The notes: generated by a model from the letters alone, not told the origin. A stretch of DNA of 64,000 nt from Clostridium algifaecis (GCF_017874415.1 NZ_JAGGLM010000010.1:21825-85824); one strand, 5' to 3'; numbered from the stretch's first letter, positions 1 to 8,155 are shown. A program made the numbers and translations.

Positions 1-744
1 ATTGGTCTTCATATCTAGATTGACTTTTATATGATTGTTTTCCATCTCAAGCCCTGGTACTAATTGAGTTGGCGAAACACTATCCTTTAAAACAAATACT
101 CCATCTGTTGCAATTTCATTATTTTCAAATACTACTTTATCAACTTTGTCTGTCCCCTGTATTTCTACAACCCTATCATTTAAAATTTTTATATTTTCAT
201 TTAAAGCTAGTTCCTTTTTATACATAGGCACATAATAAGTTGTCTTAGCCAGTTCACTTACATAATTTGCATCATCTTCAGCTTCTTTATTGTACCCTAT
301 AATGGTTACTGTCTTTCCTTTATAAAGCGGTGCATCACAGGTAGCACAATATCCTACTCCTTTTCCTAAAAATTTCTCTTCTCCTTTTAATGGTTTAGTA
401 TATTCAATTCCAGTCGCAAGTATTATAGTTTTCGATTCATACATTTTTCCATTTACATCTAATGCAAAATAATCACCCATAGCATATACTTCATTTATTC
501 TTTCAAACGTTATGGATATGCCCAAATTTTCTATATGCTCTTTAAACCTATCTCTCAGTTCGATACCTGTAATATCATAAAATCCAAGATAATTATTTAT
601 TTTAGGTGCCTTAATTATCTTATTGCTAAGCTCTTGTATTCCAAATACAATTATGTTTTTATTCCTTACTTTAGCATTAATAGCAGCAGAAAGTCCAGCA
701 GGTCCGCTGCCTATTATAGCTATATCATACCTAGTATTTTCCAT
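1..744 (-). CDS. Thioredoxin reductase-like FAD protein, probably ferredoxin-dependent (FFTR-type), C-terminus cut by window edge
   Basis: Reading from the ATG at 744, I see an FAD-binding G-S-G-P-A-G motif at residues 12-17 and a redox pair C133-A-T-C136 followed by D-A-P, as in thioredoxin reductases. The place where the NADPH domain normally has GGGDSA reads I-I-G-Y-N-K-E-A, and the following HRR-type phosphate-binding motif is replaced by Y-Y-V-P-M-Y. Clostridial ferredoxin-dependent flavin thioredoxin reductases lack these NADPH motifs, so I infer ferredoxin rather than NADPH as electron donor. It lies directly downstream of trxA, its likely substrate. 248 codons are visible, and the last 50 or so residues lie outside the window. 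An NADPH-dependent TrxB with a divergent site is the alternative. Confidence 0.8.
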   Translation of the reverse strand, partial: MENTRYDIAIIGSGPAGLSAAINAKVRNKNIIVFGIQELSNKIIKAPKINNYLGFYDITGIELRDRFKEHIENLGISITFERINEVYAMGDYFALDVNGKMYESKTIILATGIEYTKPLKGEEKFLGKGVGYCATCDAPLYKGKTVTIIGYNKEAEDDANYVSELAKTTYYVPMYKKELALNENIKILNDRVVEIQGTDKVDKVVFENNEIATDGVFVLKDSVSPTQLVPGLEMENNHIKVNLDMKTN

Positions 745-770
745 TTAATCACACCTCATTTTATATAGTA

Positions 771-808
771 AAATGACAAATTAACACAGGAATGTTAATT
801 TGTCATTT
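771..808 (-). terminator. Perfect hairpin between trxA and the reductase gene
   Basis: A perfect 16-bp inverted repeat (771-786 with 793-808) with a 6-nt loop lies in the 88-bp gap between trxA and the downstream reductase. Its outer arms are A/T-rich, but the minus strand lacks a long T run after it. It could be a partial terminator that lowers reductase expression relative to thioredoxin, or an mRNA-stabilising stem. Confidence 0.5.
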
Positions 809-832
809 GATTATTATTTCTTCACATCGTAT

Positions 833-1150
833 TTATATATGCTTCTCCAACACTTCTTTTACTGCCTGTTTTGGTTTGAAACCTACAAATTTATCCACAA
901 CATTTCCATCTTTAAAAACTATTACAGTTGGAATACTTGATATTTTAAATTCAGATGCTATATTAGGATTTTCATCTACATTTAATTTGAAAAATTTAAC
1001 CTTTTCTCCTAATTCTCCTGAAACTTCATCCATTATAGGAGAAAGCATTTTACATGGTCCACACCAAGAAGCCCAAAAATCTACAACTACTGGTGTAGAT
1101 GCCTGATTGATTGATGTTGAAAAATTTTCATCCTTTATTTCTTCTATCAT
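833..1150 (-). CDS. trxA: Thioredoxin
   Basis: This 105-residue single-domain protein has the classical W-C30-G-P-C33-K active site and normal thioredoxin length. It reduces cytoplasmic protein disulfides and is recharged by a thioredoxin reductase, here most likely the flavoprotein encoded just downstream. The ATG at 1150 follows a strong AAGGAGGG site. The gene has a well-formed sigma-A promoter, and a palindrome of the CsoR/CstR type lies between promoter and ribosome-binding site, which suggests control by a metal or persulfide sensor. Confidence 0.96.
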   Translation of the reverse strand: MIEEIKDENFSTSINQASTPVVVDFWASWCGPCKMLSPIMDEVSGELGEKVKFFKLNVDENPNIASEFKISSIPTVIVFKDGNVVDKFVGFKPKQAVKEVLEKHI

Positions 1151-1165
1151 TTTTTTGCCCTCCTT

Positions 1166-1182
1166 ATACCCTATATGGGTAT
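1166..1182. promoter_or_regulatory. ATACCC-N5-GGGTAT palindrome, candidate CsoR/CstR-family operator of trxA
   Basis: The 17-nt palindrome reads ATACCC, five A/T bases, GGGTAT. It starts a few bases downstream of the predicted transcription start and ends at the Shine-Dalgarno sequence. This half-site matches my knowledge of CsoR-family operators, including the persulfide sensor CstR. No csoR gene is in the window, so the binding protein is inferred. Confidence 0.55.
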
Positions 1183-1195
1183 GTTTATTAATTAT

Positions 1196-1224
1196 ATTTT
1201 ATACTCTATTTTAAAGTTAGTCAA
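1196..1224 (-). promoter_or_regulatory. Sigma-A promoter of trxA
   Basis: On the minus strand TTGACT (1219-1224) and TAAAAT (1196-1201) are separated by 17 bp. The predicted start point falls about 5-10 bases upstream of the CsoR-type palindrome, so a bound repressor would block early elongation or clearance. Confidence 0.7.
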
Positions 1225-1240
1225 TATATTTATATATTTT

Positions 1241-2467
1241 TTAATTGTCTGTAATAGCTTTTACTATAGAATTATTATATATAGATGATGGATAATTATC
1301 CGATAATTTTTCAGCATAATTCTTCGCCTTATTTTTATCCAATTTATTATATATAATTACAAGTCTGTATAATACAGTACTCTCATAATCTCCATCTGAA
1401 TATTTTCCATCATATTCGCTGTAATACTTTATAGCATTTTCAACATCTCCCGATGAATCTAAACTGTATCCCATCATATAGATTATATCTGGATATGTGT
1501 TTGTATCTTTTCCATAATCAACAGCTTTTTTTAAGTATTTTTTTGCATTGGTATAATCTCCATTTTTTATATATGCACAACCTTTTTCATAAAAATACTC
1601 AACCCCATCTGAGACCAAAATATCATTGGCACTCGACAGAAGTATCTTATCATTAGCAGATAATTTACTGTTCTTAAATTTTTCAACTGCATTATAAATT
1701 TCATCATAATTTTTATTTTCAATATAACTTTTTATATTATTATATGGGAAAGCATTATTTTTAATCTTTACAGGTTGTTTACTACTTTTTTGTAATTTAC
1801 TATTAGTCCCATTGTTTGTCTTAATTGCCTTGCTTACTTTGTTAGATTTAAAATAAGCGATTTTTTTATTTTTTATTAGATAAATTCCAGATAAGGCAGC
1901 AATCACTATAATACACACTAAAACTATAGAAATTACTTTTTTCATATTAAACTTTTTTTTAATTACATTTATATCTTCCATATTTTTTTTCGTATCTGCT
2001 GCCATCTTATTTTTAACATCAATTTTAAATACATTATCCAACATATCAAGTGCTTCAGTATACTGACCTTTCTTTATATAACATACAGCTAGATAATTAT
2101 TTACATTAATTGTGTTAAAAGAACTTTTGCTGCAATTTTCAAGTAGATCAATAGCTTCATTTATTTCCAACTTTTTAATCAAGACCAAAGATTTTTTATA
2201 AAAATTCAATCTGTTTACATCATCTTTAGAGCTTTCAAGATATTTTTTTGAAACTTTATCCTTATTTACTTCATAATTCATCTTCCATAACTTTTGAGCT
2301 GTATCAAGTTCTCCTTTTAAATACATAATAAGTCCTTTTAAATTAATTGATGACCTATTTTTTATATTTATGGATATGCTTTCTTCACACAGCTCCATAG
2401 CTTTATCTATATAACCATTGTTATATTTCTTCAAAGCCTTAAAATATATTTTTTGAGATTTGTCCAT
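1241..2467 (-). CDS. Membrane-anchored TPR protein of unknown function
   Basis: I place the start at the ATG at 2467, because AAGGAG lies nine bases upstream; a longer reading frame reaches 2494 without such a site. The 408-residue protein has about 175 N-terminal residues with TPR-like helices (patterns such as K-A-L-K-K-Y-N-N-G-Y), then one strongly hydrophobic segment (V-I-S-I-V-L-V-C...). A polar linker follows, and then an outer half with further TPR units (G-D-Y-T-N-A-K-K-Y-L, G-D-V-E-N-A-I-K-Y-Y). It would therefore present TPRs on both faces of the membrane. It is co-directional with the upstream lipoprotein gene with a 36-bp gap, so the two may act together at the envelope. I do not recognise a specific family. 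Confidence 0.8.
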   Translation of the reverse strand: MDKSQKIYFKALKKYNNGYIDKAMELCEESISINIKNRSSINLKGLIMYLKGELDTAQKLWKMNYEVNKDKVSKKYLESSKDDVNRLNFYKKSLVLIKKLEINEAIDLLENCSKSSFNTINVNNYLAVCYIKKGQYTEALDMLDNVFKIDVKNKMAADTKKNMEDINVIKKKFNMKKVISIVLVCIIVIAALSGIYLIKNKKIAYFKSNKVSKAIKTNNGTNSKLQKSSKQPVKIKNNAFPYNNIKSYIENKNYDEIYNAVEKFKNSKLSANDKILLSSANDILVSDGVEYFYEKGCAYIKNGDYTNAKKYLKKAVDYGKDTNTYPDIIYMMGYSLDSSGDVENAIKYYSEYDGKYSDGDYESTVLYRLVIIYNKLDKNKAKNYAEKLSDNYPSSIYNNSIVKAITDN

Positions 2468-2503
2468 AATGTAGCTCCTTAATAGTTTAACCAATATTAT
2501 ATA

Positions 2504-3262
2504 TTAAATTTCTAAAATTATTTTCCCATTTGAATCTTTAACTTGCATTTTTTTGTTTAGATTTGTATTAAATGATTCTAATGTCCATTCCTCTACGTGG
2601 GATTTATTATACACATCATCATCATATACATTTATCTTTAAATTCAATTTATCATCATTTTTCTGTACAGACATTATTTGCTGTTTATCACTTGGTGTTT
2701 TCAAAACCAAATATACTTTTTCTGTATTTATATTTAACATATATAAATTTCCGCCTTTTGAAACTGTACCTGAAGACGATCCGATAATAACTAATAAATT
2801 TTCATTGTCAGCCCATTCAACAAACCTTGGTGACTTTTTAGGATTATTTTTGATTTGAAAGCAAATTATTTTATTTTTACCTTTTACTATTATCTTTCCT
2901 TGTCCTTCTTCTAAAGCATCTTCACCTTTTCCCTCTATTGATGCACTATAAGTACCATCCTCTGAGCTTTTCCATGGAGTATTAAAATCTATTTTTGCAG
3001 TACTTTCTAGTTCTTCCTTAGTGAATTCAATTCCACCTGAATTTTTATAAGTATCATTTGATTTTACTTTATCTTCCTGCAAATCACCTTTAGCTTGTGA
3101 ATTACTGCTATTAGTTTTCTGTTCCAGTTTTTGAGAGTTCTCAGAATTATTTTTATTGTCAGTTTGAGAATCTGATTTTTTTGTGCACGATGTTAATGAT
3201 AATACTAAAATAATAATAGATGAGATTATAAGTATAAATTTTCTTATTTTAAAATTCTTCAT
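2504..3262 (-). CDS. Lipoprotein with a DUF4652-like domain
   Basis: The 252-residue protein begins with K/R-rich residues, a hydrophobic stretch and a lipobox L-T-S-C around residue 26, so it should be lipidated and held on the outer face of the membrane. A polar, N/S/K/Q-rich linker of about 50 residues follows. The globular region (about 85-252) starts near D-F-N-T-P-W-K-S and resembles, from memory, the clostridial DUF4652 domain. Function is unknown. It begins at an ATG with GAGGAGGG upstream and is followed by the TPR membrane protein gene, probably in one transcript. Confidence 0.75.
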   Translation of the reverse strand: MKNFKIRKFILIISSIIILVLSLTSCTKKSDSQTDNKNNSENSQKLEQKTNSSNSQAKGDLQEDKVKSNDTYKNSGGIEFTKEELESTAKIDFNTPWKSSEDGTYSASIEGKGEDALEEGQGKIIVKGKNKIICFQIKNNPKKSPRFVEWADNENLLVIIGSSSGTVSKGGNLYMLNINTEKVYLVLKTPSDKQQIMSVQKNDDKLNLKINVYDDDVYNKSHVEEWTLESFNTNLNKKMQVKDSNGKIILEI

Positions 3263-3338
3263 GGAATTCCCTCCTCATTAAAGTTATATATTGTATTTAT
3301 AGATTATCAGTAAATCTAAACTTTTTCAATGGTATATA

Positions 3339-3386
3339 AAAAAGGTTTCAAATTATGGCTAATTATAGCTAATTTGAAACCTTTTT
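3339..3386 (-). terminator. Intrinsic terminator of ptsI
   Basis: A 17-bp inverted repeat (3339-3355 with 3370-3386, 14-nt loop) ends in a run of five T on the minus strand, immediately after the ptsI stop. The stem is symmetrical, but the only upstream gene reading into it is ptsI. Confidence 0.85.
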
Positions 3387-3399
3387 GAATAATATCGTT

Positions 3400-5013
3400 T
3401 TATTTTTCCATTATAAGTTGTTTAGCTTTCAGCATAGATGATGCACTCATTGAGAATTCATCCAATCCGTATTCCACCAATATAGAGATAGCTCTTTCAT
3501 CTCCTGCCATTTCTCCACACATTCCACACCATTTGCCTTCCTTATGTGCAGATTCTATGGTTAATTTTATGAGTTTAAGTACTGCTGGATGCAGTGGATT
3601 ATATAAATATGATACTTTTTCATTCATCCTGTCTGCAGCAAGTGTATATTGGATTAAATCGTTAGTACCTATACTAAAGAAATCTACATACTTTGCAAGC
3701 TCCTCTGAATTTACAGCAGCTGCCGGTATTTCTACCATTATTCCTATCTCTATATCATCTTTATACTTTTTTCCTTCCTTTTTAAGTTCTTTTCTGCATT
3801 CCTTTATTACATCCTTAGCCTGCAAAATTTCTTCCAGGGAAGATATCATAGGAAACATAATTTTAAGATTTCCATAAACTGAAGCTCTTAAAAGTGCTCT
3901 AATCTGAACCTTGAATATATCAGGCCTGTCAAGACAGAGTCTTATAGCTCTATATCCCAAGAATGGATTCATTTCCTCTGGAAGTGGCAAATATGAAAGT
4001 TTCTTGTCTCCTCCTATATCCAGTGTTCTTATAACTACCGGTTTGTCTTCCATTTTCTCCAGTACATATTTATATGCTTCAAATTGTTCATCCTCTCCTG
4101 GCATGTCATCTCTATCCATATATAAAAATTCAGTTCTAAATAATCCTATGGCATCGCCGCCATTTGCAAGTACCTGTTTTACATCTTCTGGCTTTCCTAT
4201 ATTTCCTGCGACGAGAACACGCTTTCCATCCTTGGTAACAGTTTCAACATTTATTAATTTTTTGAGCTCTTCTCTTTCCTTTTCATATTCTTCTTTCTTT
4301 TTCTCGTATTCTCTGATGGTATTTTCATCGGGGTTTATTATAGCTGTTCCTTCAACTCCATCCACAATTATTGTATCTCCATTTTTAACTGATGATGTTA
4401 TATCCTTCATGCCAACAACTGCCGGTATTTCCAAAGTTCTTGACATAATAGCACTATGTGAAGTCCTACCTCCTATATCTGTAAGGAAAGCTATGACCTT
4501 GTTCTTATCAAGCTGTGCAGTATCAGATGGAGTCAAATCATGAGCCACAATTACCGTATTGTTTTCCATATTTGAAAGATCTGATATATTGCCTGTCAAG
4601 TTTGCAAGTATTCTATGTCCTACATCCTTTATATCTGCTCCTCTTTCTCTTAAATATTCATCTTCCATAGCTGCAAAAGTTGCCATGTATATTTTTACTA
4701 CATCCGAAAGTGCCTTTTCTGCATTTATTTTATTATTTTCAATTTCGTTTTCAACTGCACCTGCAAATTCGGGATCACCTAAAAGCATGATATGGCTCTC
4801 AAATACTGCTGCCTTATCTGCCCCAATTTCCCTTTCTGCTTTTTCCTTTATTTTTTGTAGCTGCTCTTCTGAATTTTTAAGAGCTTCTTTAAATCTAACT
4901 TTTTCCTTTTCTACATTATCTATTTTTACTTCTTCTATTTTTATCTTTTTATCCTTTTTTAATAATACCTTACCTATTGAATAACCTTTTGAAGCTGCAA
5001 TACCTTTTTTCAC
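3400..5013 (-). CDS. ptsI: PTS enzyme I (phosphoenolpyruvate-protein phosphotransferase)
   Basis: Enzyme I takes phosphate from PEP onto a histidine and passes it to HPr, feeding all PTS sugar permeases. The 537-residue protein has the phosphohistidine motif G-G-R-T-S-H186-S-A-I, the PEP-utilising barrel with G-L-F-R-T-E-F-L and I-G-T-N-D-L, and the active-site C-G-M-C-G-E. It is slightly shorter than the usual 570 residues, with no obvious gap. The start is GTG at 5013, seven bases after AGGAGGAG. There is no ptsH next to it. Instead a divergent sigma-54 activator carrying an HPr-like domain sits 385 bp away, and a -24/-12 promoter precedes ptsI, so enzyme I synthesis appears to be sigma-54 dependent. 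Confidence 0.97.
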   Translation of the reverse strand: MKKGIAASKGYSIGKVLLKKDKKIKIEEVKIDNVEKEKVRFKEALKNSEEQLQKIKEKAEREIGADKAAVFESHIMLLGDPEFAGAVENEIENNKINAEKALSDVVKIYMATFAAMEDEYLRERGADIKDVGHRILANLTGNISDLSNMENNTVIVAHDLTPSDTAQLDKNKVIAFLTDIGGRTSHSAIMSRTLEIPAVVGMKDITSSVKNGDTIIVDGVEGTAIINPDENTIREYEKKKEEYEKEREELKKLINVETVTKDGKRVLVAGNIGKPEDVKQVLANGGDAIGLFRTEFLYMDRDDMPGEDEQFEAYKYVLEKMEDKPVVIRTLDIGGDKKLSYLPLPEEMNPFLGYRAIRLCLDRPDIFKVQIRALLRASVYGNLKIMFPMISSLEEILQAKDVIKECRKELKKEGKKYKDDIEIGIMVEIPAAAVNSEELAKYVDFFSIGTNDLIQYTLAADRMNEKVSYLYNPLHPAVLKLIKLTIESAHKEGKWCGMCGEMAGDERAISILVEYGLDEFSMSASSMLKAKQLIMEK

Positions 5014-5101
5014 TTATTTTCTCCTCCTTAAATTTTCCTGAGCTCTAAAACCTTTAAATATATATTATATATATTAATTTTTATTGTATACTGTTATATA
5101 A

Positions 5102-5118
5102 TAGCAAGTTTAATGCCA
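5102..5118 (-). promoter_or_regulatory. Sigma-54 (-24/-12) promoter of ptsI
   Basis: The minus strand reads TGGCAT-TAAAC-TTGCTA, with the conserved GG and GC exactly 10 bases apart, as in the RpoN consensus TGGCAC-N5-TTGCW. It lies about 90 bp upstream of the ptsI start codon. The divergent neighbour encodes a sigma-54 activator, which strongly supports the assignment. Confidence 0.85.
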
Positions 5119-5170
5119 TATTAACCGATTATATAATTTTTTTGTTATATCATTTTATTATGCTCCTAAA

Positions 5171-5383
5171 TATCAGTATTTATTTTAAGGAATAATTTCA
5201 TAAATCTTTTTTAATTGAAACTGTAATATTTAAAGGTTGATAAAAAATATCAGTATTTATCACAACTATACAACTAAATTTTAAAATATCATTTTAAAAT
5301 GATGGACTTTGCAGCATTCTTAGTATAATATTGTAATTGATAAAAAATATCAAGCATAATATGATATTTGATAAATTTTATCA
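5171..5383. promoter_or_regulatory. Array of TGATA-N5-TATCA palindromes, candidate upstream activating sites
   Basis: Three copies of TGATA-N5-TATCA lie at 5238-5252, 5338-5352 and 5369-5383; the first two are identical 15-mers exactly 100 bp apart and the third is 31 bp (about three helical turns) further. A 13-base element, TATCAGTATTTAT, occurs at 5171-5183 and again at 5248-5260, overlapping the first palindrome. The sites are about 55-265 bp upstream of the ptsI -24 box, the usual range for enhancer sites. The last one ends two bases before the AAAGGAG of the activator gene, so autoregulation is also possible. Confidence 0.7.
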
Positions 5384-5398
5384 GTAAAGGAGTATATT

Positions 5399-7411
5399 AT
5401 GTATAAAAATATAATTGGAGTTCCGATCCCAAATGGAATTCATACAAGAATTGCCGCTATAATAGTACACAAAGCGGTCAGTCTCAAAAATAAATATGGA
5501 ATAAACCTTTACATAAAAAAAATATCTGCTAAAGAACCCCTTGCAATAAGTATGCTGGCACTAGTATCTCTTAAAATACAAGAAAATGAAATAATTGAAG
5601 TATCATGTATAGAAGACAGTGAGAACGGAAAAATGGCTGTCTTGGAATTGTGCAGCTTTATAACTAATGATCTCTCACAAAATAATCCAACCATATCAAA
5701 AATAGATGATATAATAGAGCAAAATACCATAGCTTATGGAGAAATAGTCAAAAATATACCTGTAGGTATAGTGGTAATAGATCAAAATGCCCGTATTACA
5801 ACTATAAACGATTATGGTTTGAAAATAGTTAAGAAGAATTTAACTGAAGTTATAGGACGATTTATAAAAGATATCATTCCTACTTCTGATTTACAAAATG
5901 TATTAAAGCTAAAGAAGAAAAAAGTTGGAGAAACTCAATATATAAATAATAATCTTGTCATATCAAATAGGTCTCCTATTTTCTCCAATAATAAGGTAAT
6001 AGGTGCTCTTGGTGTATTTCAGGACATATCAGAACTTGTAGGGATAAAGGAATTAAATGAAAGATTTAAAAAAATTTTGGAAGCTTCGCATGAGTTAATC
6101 TGCTTTGTAGATGATAGAAGAATTATAAGCTATATAAACCCTGCTTATGAAAAACATTATAAAATAAAAAGCTCTGATATAGTTGGAAAAGATCTTATAG
6201 ACATTTCACCAAATGGGCTCAGAATAAAAGTATTTAATTCAAAAAAAGCAATCGAGGATACAGTATATCACAAGGACAAAAAAACCATAGTATCCACTGT
6301 AGCACCTATTTTTGCCGATGGAAAATTCAAGGGAGTAATATCTATATCAAAAACTGCTGATGAATTAAAAGATCTTTTGAATAAGTTGAAAAATTCAGAA
6401 GAAAAGTTAAATTACTATAAGGAAGAACTGAACAGACAAAATAATATAGACAAAGCATTCAAATCCATAATAGGCTGCAGCAGCTCTCTTAAGGAATGTT
6501 TAATAATTGCACAAAAAGCCTCTAAGTCAACTTCTACTGTACTAATCAGAGGTGAAAGCGGAACTGGAAAAGAACTTATTGCAAAAGCAATTCATAACAA
6601 CAGTGACAGAAAAAATGAATCCTTTGTAAGAATAAATTGTGCTGCAATACCTGAAAATCTATTTGAAAGTGAACTATTTGGGTATGAGAAAGGTGCTTTT
6701 ACCGGTGCCGTAAAAAGCAAGCCCGGTAAATTCGATCTGGCAAATAAGGGTACTATATTTTTAGATGAAATAGGTGATATGCCCGTATATATGCAGGTAA
6801 AACTTTTGAGGGTACTTCAGGAAAAAGAATTTGAAAGTGTTGGCGGCCTTGTAACTCACAAAGTAGATGTAAGAATAATTGCCGCTACAAATAAAAATCT
6901 TGAATCAATGTTAAAGAAAAATAAATTTAGAGAAGATTTATACTACAGATTAAATGTAATCAGCATAATGCTCCCTCCGCTTAGAAGCAGAAAGGAAGAT
7001 ATAAATCTCCTTGTAGAACATTTTATAAAAAAAATAAGCAATAAGTTAAATAAAGATGTAACCCAAATAGATAAAAAGTCTTTAAATTATTTTAGAGAAT
7101 ATCACTGGCCTGGCAATATAAGAGAATTAGAAAATGTAATAGAAAGGGCAATAAATATGTGTGATGGAACTATTATAAAATCTAATGATCTTCCTTTTTA
7201 TGTCAAAGGAGAAAGTTCCGAACCTGAAAGCCTTGTAAATCTTAAAAATGGAGAACTTGCCCCTATAGAAGATTATGAAAAAGAAATTATAATTAAAGCC
7301 ATGAAAAAATACAAAAGTTACAATAAAGCTGGCAAAGTTTTAGGGTTAACTCACCGTACAGTATCTCTAAAGTGTAAAAAATATGGAATAGATATAAATC
7401 ATATTAACTAA
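5399..7411 (+). CDS. Sigma-54-dependent activator with N-terminal HPr-like domain and two PAS domains
   Basis: The 670-residue protein begins at an ATG after AAAGGAG. Residues 1-90 resemble HPr: N-G-I-H15-T-R17-I-A-A matches the phosphorylation loop G-[LI]-H15-A-R17-P-A, and S51 in A-I-S-M-L-A-L-V-S-L aligns with the regulatory serine of HPr. PAS-like segments follow at about 105-215 and 225-335, then a short coiled region. The AAA+ domain has Walker A G-E-S-G-T-G-K-E (385-392), the sigma-54 contact loop G-A-F-T-G-A (432-437) and Walker B I-F-L-D-E (453-457). A Fis/TyrR-type HTH lies at about 630-668. It probably activates the divergent ptsI promoter. Phosphorylation of His15 by enzyme I, and ligand sensing by PAS, are inferences. 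The HPr Pro18 is Ile here. Confidence 0.93.
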   Translation: MYKNIIGVPIPNGIHTRIAAIIVHKAVSLKNKYGINLYIKKISAKEPLAISMLALVSLKIQENEIIEVSCIEDSENGKMAVLELCSFITNDLSQNNPTISKIDDIIEQNTIAYGEIVKNIPVGIVVIDQNARITTINDYGLKIVKKNLTEVIGRFIKDIIPTSDLQNVLKLKKKKVGETQYINNNLVISNRSPIFSNNKVIGALGVFQDISELVGIKELNERFKKILEASHELICFVDDRRIISYINPAYEKHYKIKSSDIVGKDLIDISPNGLRIKVFNSKKAIEDTVYHKDKKTIVSTVAPIFADGKFKGVISISKTADELKDLLNKLKNSEEKLNYYKEELNRQNNIDKAFKSIIGCSSSLKECLIIAQKASKSTSTVLIRGESGTGKELIAKAIHNNSDRKNESFVRINCAAIPENLFESELFGYEKGAFTGAVKSKPGKFDLANKGTIFLDEIGDMPVYMQVKLLRVLQEKEFESVGGLVTHKVDVRIIAATNKNLESMLKKNKFREDLYYRLNVISIMLPPLRSRKEDINLLVEHFIKKISNKLNKDVTQIDKKSLNYFREYHWPGNIRELENVIERAINMCDGTIIKSNDLPFYVKGESSEPESLVNLKNGELAPIEDYEKEIIIKAMKKYKSYNKAGKVLGLTHRTVSLKCKKYGIDINHIN

Positions 7412-7414
7412 ATA

Positions 7415-8155
7415 TTACTTAATCAAATCTTGAAATTCTTTTGAATCTTTAACCGGATCAAAATCCTTTTCTTCTCTTATTATACTTTTAATTTCTGGAG
7501 ATATATTTAAAGCTATTTTAAGATTTTTTATAGTATTTTTAATATCTCCACGTCTTCCATAAATACTTGCCTTTCCATAATAACTCCAAACATACTGTTC
7601 CAATTCCAAATCTTTATCATACCACGAAATTGCATCATCGTAATTTCCATAAAGTTCATAGGCTAAAGCCTTATTAAATCTTCCATATCCATAATCCGGT
7701 TTCAATTCAAGACATTTGTCTATATTTCTCATACCATCTTCATAATTATTACTATAGCAAAGAGCTATTCCCTTTATATTATAGGCTTTATAAAAACTCC
7801 CATCTTCCTTTATAATTTCATTAGCTTTGTTTATAGAATTTGAATACTGTTTTTTTCTAAATAGAGTTTCTGCTTCTTTGTACTCTAGCTCTAATTTTTT
7901 TTGCTTGCTATTTTGTAAATTAGAATTATTTGATTCATCATTTTTTGTGCTTGAATTATATTGTTTTATAGTCTCATTATTATTTTTGCTGTAACTATAC
8001 TTTAAACTATCATTATTTCTACTGCTTATTGCATTATTTACAGCAATTATAGCTACCACAATACTTAATATACAAAAAATTATTATTTTAGTTTTAAGTG
8101 AAAATTTTTTATATAATTTTTCTAAAAATGCATGATATCCACCTTTAAAACCCAT
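7415..8155 (-). CDS. Membrane-anchored TPR protein
   Basis: The 246-residue protein has a short cytoplasmic N-terminus, one membrane segment (I-I-I-F-C-I-L-S-I-V-V-A-I-I-A-V, about residues 24-40), a polar N/S-rich linker, and an extracytoplasmic domain with about four TPR units (Y-S-N-S-I-N-K-A, N-Y-E-D-G-M-R-N-I-D-K-C, N-Y-D-D-A-I-S-W-Y, R-G-D-I-K-N-T-I-K-N). TPRs mediate protein-protein contacts; no catalytic motif is seen. Its start is preceded by GGGAG nine bases upstream. It is the last gene of the fumA-fumB-citX direction and converges with the sigma-54 activator, with only three bases between the stop codons. Confidence 0.75.
   Translation of the reverse strand: MGFKGGYHAFLEKLYKKFSLKTKIIIFCILSIVVAIIAVNNAISSRNNDSLKYSYSKNNNETIKQYNSSTKNDESNNSNLQNSKQKKLELEYKEAETLFRKKQYSNSINKANEIIKEDGSFYKAYNIKGIALCYSNNYEDGMRNIDKCLELKPDYGYGRFNKALAYELYGNYDDAISWYDKDLELEQYVWSYYGKASIYGRRGDIKNTIKNLKIALNISPEIKSIIREEKDFDPVKDSKEFQDLIK

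Noticed and set aside
3911..4543. 210-codon plus-strand frame opposite ptsI
   Set aside because: Serine/threonine-rich, low-complexity translation without a start signal; antisense shadow of a well-supported gene.
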